A stretch of 64,000 nt of DNA from positions 1,009,288 to 1,073,287 of the forward strand of contig NW_006920419.1 in the NCBI RefSeq assembly GCF_000344685.1, in the 5' to 3' direction. A program made the position numbers and the translations under genes. The notes beneath the pieces are model-generated. The model was given only the letters and a program-made list of their open reading frames with translations. It was not told the DNA's origin and did not search any database. The stretch is from Gloeophyllum trabeum ATCC 11539. Lineage: Eukaryota; Basidiomycota; Agaricomycetes; Gloeophyllales; Gloeophyllaceae. How positions within the stretch are numbered: the first letter of the stretch is position 1; the number at the start of each line of letters is the position of its first letter. Shown in pieces: positions 60,710-64,000 of the stretch.

Positions 60710-60980
60710 TGTGGAAAGAGAGATGAGCGGTAAGTCTGCCTTTGCAGCCACAACCGGGCTTTGACGCGACGCGTCCGATGAGTGACTGTGACTGCAAATC
60801 GTGACCACATTTGCCACATCGCCCTACAGGCAACTTGCAGGAAACGAAGCAGTATATCAAGTGGTGGAAACGAGGACTATCGCTCTAGGTACACGTGCTA
60901 CTATGTTCGGGTATCCTTTAAACCGACAGGGTATTTATTTCTCGGCCCCGATCGCCCCGCGTTGACATCCTGTTCGCTCA

Positions 60981-62807
60981 CTAACCAAGCCTCCGTCTGC
61001 CTCGTCGAGCTTCCTGAGTTTCGTGGGCGACCTAAGGACACAGTGATATGTGAGAGGATAGCCGAATAATGACCGGTGAGCTCACTTCGATAAACCGCTC
61101 CTGGTCCCAGTCAATACGCACGAAGTCCACGTCCTCCCTCGGCATGAGCCACTCCAAGAACAGGAAGAAAAGACAGTCGACGACTAGGATGGTTAAAAAT
61201 ATCGGACCAGCAAATCTTCCAAGATCCAGCGTACTATGAGCGAACATCAATTTGGGGACATAATGTAGTAGACCAATATTCTTACCGCTGCATCCTGGTC
61301 CAGAAGTCCCGCGGCTGAGACTTAAGGACGGCATCGTACACTCGCATAGTCCGTTCACATACTCCGCCCCAATCGTAGAAGCTCTTGACGCGCTCATGTG
61401 CTTGCGAAGGGTCGTGCTTCCCCTCGGAGACTATTCGAATGGCTTCGGACATGGCACGGAAGACATCTGCCTTTCCCACGTTAGCGTTTGTGCCTCACAG
61501 AAGTGATCTTCAATATGTACCATCTTCTTCAGGATTGGCGAAAGAGATCATATCCTCGGGTAGAATCTCGGGTACACCACCGACGCGAGTGGAGACCACG
61601 TACAGTCCTGCACACGCTGCCTCGACCATAGCTATCCCGAAGGCCTCCGTGAGGGAAGTATTAAGGAATATAGATCCCTGAACGAGCACCTAGAATCCCA
61701 AGTGTTATAGTTGCTCAAAGCCGGCATTCAATTATGCAACTCACACTTCGAACGTCATTTGGTTTCACTGGCCCAAGGAGCTCGATCCGGTCTTGGAGGA
61801 GATGTTTTTCTCGCATCTGGAGGAGTTCGACCATCTTCGGGCCATCTCCGCCTGGAAGTGCATTAGTCAATCTCGCTCATTACAACAAACGGGTCCAGGT
61901 ACGCGCCTACCAAGAACCGTACATTGGGGAAAGCCGCGCAAATCCGTGGGGCCGTGGCAACGAGCAGATCGATACCTTTACGGTACGCCAGACGCGATAC
62001 AACGACCACAGTGACTACGGTGAACTGGGCTCAGAGCCGAGTCTGATGCGCGTATTCCATACACTTACTGGTGTCGGTCTGCTTGAAGTTGGGATCCGGC
62101 TTAAAGCGTTCTGCGACTAGAGCGTTCGGGATCACGTATACGTTGTTGTTCACGTACTGGCTAGGTCTAAGCGGTTCATCAGACGCAACGACTGGATGTC
62201 TCTCAAATAGTTGAGCCCGGAGGACAGTATTCTCTCTCCTGCGCACCAAACCCCTTCTCAGTACATAAGTGGAGGAACCTGAAGGAAGGATGATACCCGG
62301 TATGGGAAACACATATAACAGCATCGACATTACGCAGTGCTGCTTCCACGAGTTTGTTAGTCAGGATACTGGCAGCATCGTCGAAGCCGAAGAGACTGTG
62401 ATCAGTGAAGACTGTTCGGACGCCAAGCAGATGGCTATGTAGGATCCCTTCGTGGGCGAGTGATGATAGACTGGCGTGTGCGTGAATCAAAGTAATATGT
62501 TCCCTGAGAATAATGGTCCGGAAATAAGGTAGAAAGGTGAAGAAGTTGGGGAGCGTCGCCGATGAGGCTATGGTGGGGAATGGGATGTAATATACTTTTA
62601 GGCCAGGTGATAGCCAGCGGATACCGACCCGGTCTGGAGGGTGGCTATGGGTTATCACAATGACCTGGACACAGAGGTGAGTATTGGGCAAGGTACGGCA
62701 ATACCCAGTCTGGTAACCTTATGGCCTCTAGTAATTAGGTTCGCGCTAAGCATATAGATGTGACTCTCCACACCCCCCACATTAGGATGGAAGAAATCGC
62801 ATATCAT
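60981..62807 (-). CDS. PIGA/SPT14: GPI-anchor synthesis GlcNAc transferase catalytic subunit
   Basis: Catalytic subunit of the GPI-GlcNAc transferase, which adds GlcNAc to phosphatidylinositol on the cytosolic face of the ER. The start at 62805-62807 gives [20 protein letters not shown], matching the family's SDFFYPNVGGVE opening. Then [113 protein letters not shown], the GT4 acid motif [20 protein letters not shown] and [11 protein letters not shown]. One C-terminal membrane helix follows ([19 protein letters not shown]). After a last intron it ends [16 protein letters not shown] at 60981. About 470 residues, the family norm. The E-x7-E motif is intact. Upstream of it lies repeat-rich DNA. 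Confidence 0.92.
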
Positions 62808-63245
62808 CCTGGATCATAGGAACCGTTAAATGTTAGAGCTTTGTGTCTGAGTTTTATCTTACGCAATGGCAGTCCTCTCCATAAATTTGGATTGTTTCTC
62901 CATTCATTTTCAACCGTTGTCGAGCTGGTCGCGCCCTTGTGGCAATGGAATACCGGGGTTGGGTGACTTGCCAGCCCACGATCACTCAGGACGAATGAGA
63001 GCAGACTCAGAGGGGTCAGTGACCGCAGTTTGGCCGGAGTGACTCCGTTGGCCAACGTAGCAAAGGAGCGGTGACGTGGCTAAGCCCGGAGGAACTCTAA
63101 ACTTCGAGGGGACGCCCAGTACCTACTCTTTCCTCAGGAAGCTAGTGAACAACTCAGAGCTTTTGCAACCGCCAACCGTACTGGGGGATTCTATGCATAG
63201 ACCGTACTTGGTTACAAATTGTCAACATGTCGATTATGGAGGAAT

Positions 63246-63321
63246 AAGTATAGTTATTTGGCTTAGTTTACATGAGGTACTGTAAATCCACGTAAATCGA
63301 CCCTGCCGTGACCCGGGGTCA
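63246..63321. repeat. Dispersed 76-bp repeat, copy 2
   Basis: Pairs with 36795-36870. This copy has two GTAAATC units (near 63282 and 63292) before the conserved ATCGACCCTGCCGTGACC and GGGGTCA end. Confidence 0.7.
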
Positions 63322-63674
63322 ACGGTGGCTGATGGCCCAAGGTAGCGGGTACAGCGCGAAGATTGTAGTCCCACCGCATTGCAAGGTCCCGAGGGGTGTC
63401 AGATTCATGGTGAATACAAGCAGTATACTGTACATAATCATTCTTACTAGATACAGAGGCTCTATATATGAGAAATAATGCTATTTGACGAGGAGCACAT
63501 GGGTCCTCAACGCGTCAGACGCGTTCTAATTATTCGCCACGCGTCCTGGGGTCCCGAAATGAATATCCCGACAAGGGCGCCAAAGCTCTCGGGGTTTGAT
63601 GGGGAGAAGCGCTCGGGAACGCCGCGCGAAGCGGCGGCGGCTTGATGTGATTGTACGGAGGGCGTGACGTGCCC

Positions 63675-63724
63675 GTAAATCCACGCATCACGTGGCCGTA
63701 AATCCTGTAAATCGGCGTAAATCC
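63675..63724 (+). repeat. Cluster of GTAAATC[CG] motifs
   Basis: GTAAATCC at 63675-63682, 63698-63705 and 63717-63724 and GTAAATCG at 63707-63714. The same motif occurs in both 76-bp repeats. Downstream, CTTATGC is repeated three times up to about 63,780. Crowded short motifs like these are common just inside transposon ends. Confidence 0.6.
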
Positions 63725-64000
63725 ACCGAAATAAACGCTTATGCTGCTTATGCCGCGCTTTCGAGCACTTATGCGGTAAAATGAGTGCTTTTCCGCTTGC
63801 AGGATGCCTCCCCGGCTCTTGGGGGCTAAACTGACGACATAGAACGATTTTTTGAGTACATTATCCGTAGTAACACGCATTTTGGTAATATACATCAACT
63901 TCTATCTACTGCAGGAGAGCAAAAACACCCCCGGGGAGGTGCAGCCGCCGGGGAACGAGCGGGACAGGCGACGCGTCGACGCGTCGCGCGAGGCGTGGGA

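Larger units (their letters stand above)
62808..64000. other. Repeat-rich region without a supported gene
   Basis: Upstream of PIG-A. No coding frame is supported; the longest (63530-63898, minus, 122 codons) crosses the short-repeat cluster. It holds the second dispersed repeat and the GTAAATCC cluster, so it is probably transposon debris continuing past the window. Confidence 0.55.

Overview
The window is nuclear DNA of a filamentous basidiomycete, most likely an Agaricomycete. Almost every gene is split by many 50-70 nt introns with GTRNGT-type donors and CTRAY-like branch points. Coding exons are GC-rich, spacers are 0.3-2.6 kb, and the families (Gas1-like secreted protein, WSD1-like acyltransferase, atypical G-alpha, UNC93-like permeases) are typical of mushroom-forming fungi. 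I cannot fix the species. No tRNA, rRNA or CRISPR array was seen.

Layout. 0-6.3 kb: two tandem paralogues (A, B) encoding secreted precursor-like proteins built from repeated exons, many opening with a dibasic site. 6.6-12 kb: an SDR (-), a Gas1-like secreted protein (+) and a glyoxylate-reductase-like dehydrogenase (-). 13-20 kb: the ribosome-quality-control ligase LTN1 (+) and a small unknown gene (-). 20.1-22.7 kb: no gene seen. 22.7-39.1 kb: a transport-rich island with an UNC93-like permease (-), a family-1 beta-glucosidase with two apparent lesions (+), a Dal5/ACS-type permease (-) divergent from a FAD amine/amino-acid oxidoreductase (+), a sugar porter (+) and a second UNC93-like permease (-). 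40.9-45.8 kb: CTP synthase (+) and a DEAD-box helicase (-). 45.9-46.9 kb: a 982-bp non-autonomous Mutator-like element with perfect 292-bp inverted repeats and a 9-bp target duplication. 47.1-52.3 kb: WSD1-like acyltransferase (+), a small conserved-looking protein (-) and aspartate kinase (+). 53.5-56.2 kb: an atypical G-alpha subunit (+) with a 4-nt microexon. 57.6-62.8 kb: an Hsp20-domain protein (+), nucleoporin SEH1 (-) and the GPI-anchor enzyme PIG-A/SPT14 (-). 62.8-64 kb: dispersed-repeat debris.

Most housekeeping genes (LTN1, CTP synthase, aspartate kinase, SEH1, PIG-A) are intact once introns are allowed for. The unusual material is in three places: the tandem exon-repeat precursors, the transporter island (where GATA-factor motifs crowd the shared promoter of the ACS permease and the FAD oxidoreductase, suggesting nitrogen control), and the G-alpha gene. 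Gene spans below run from start to stop codon across introns. Exon boundaries were read by eye.
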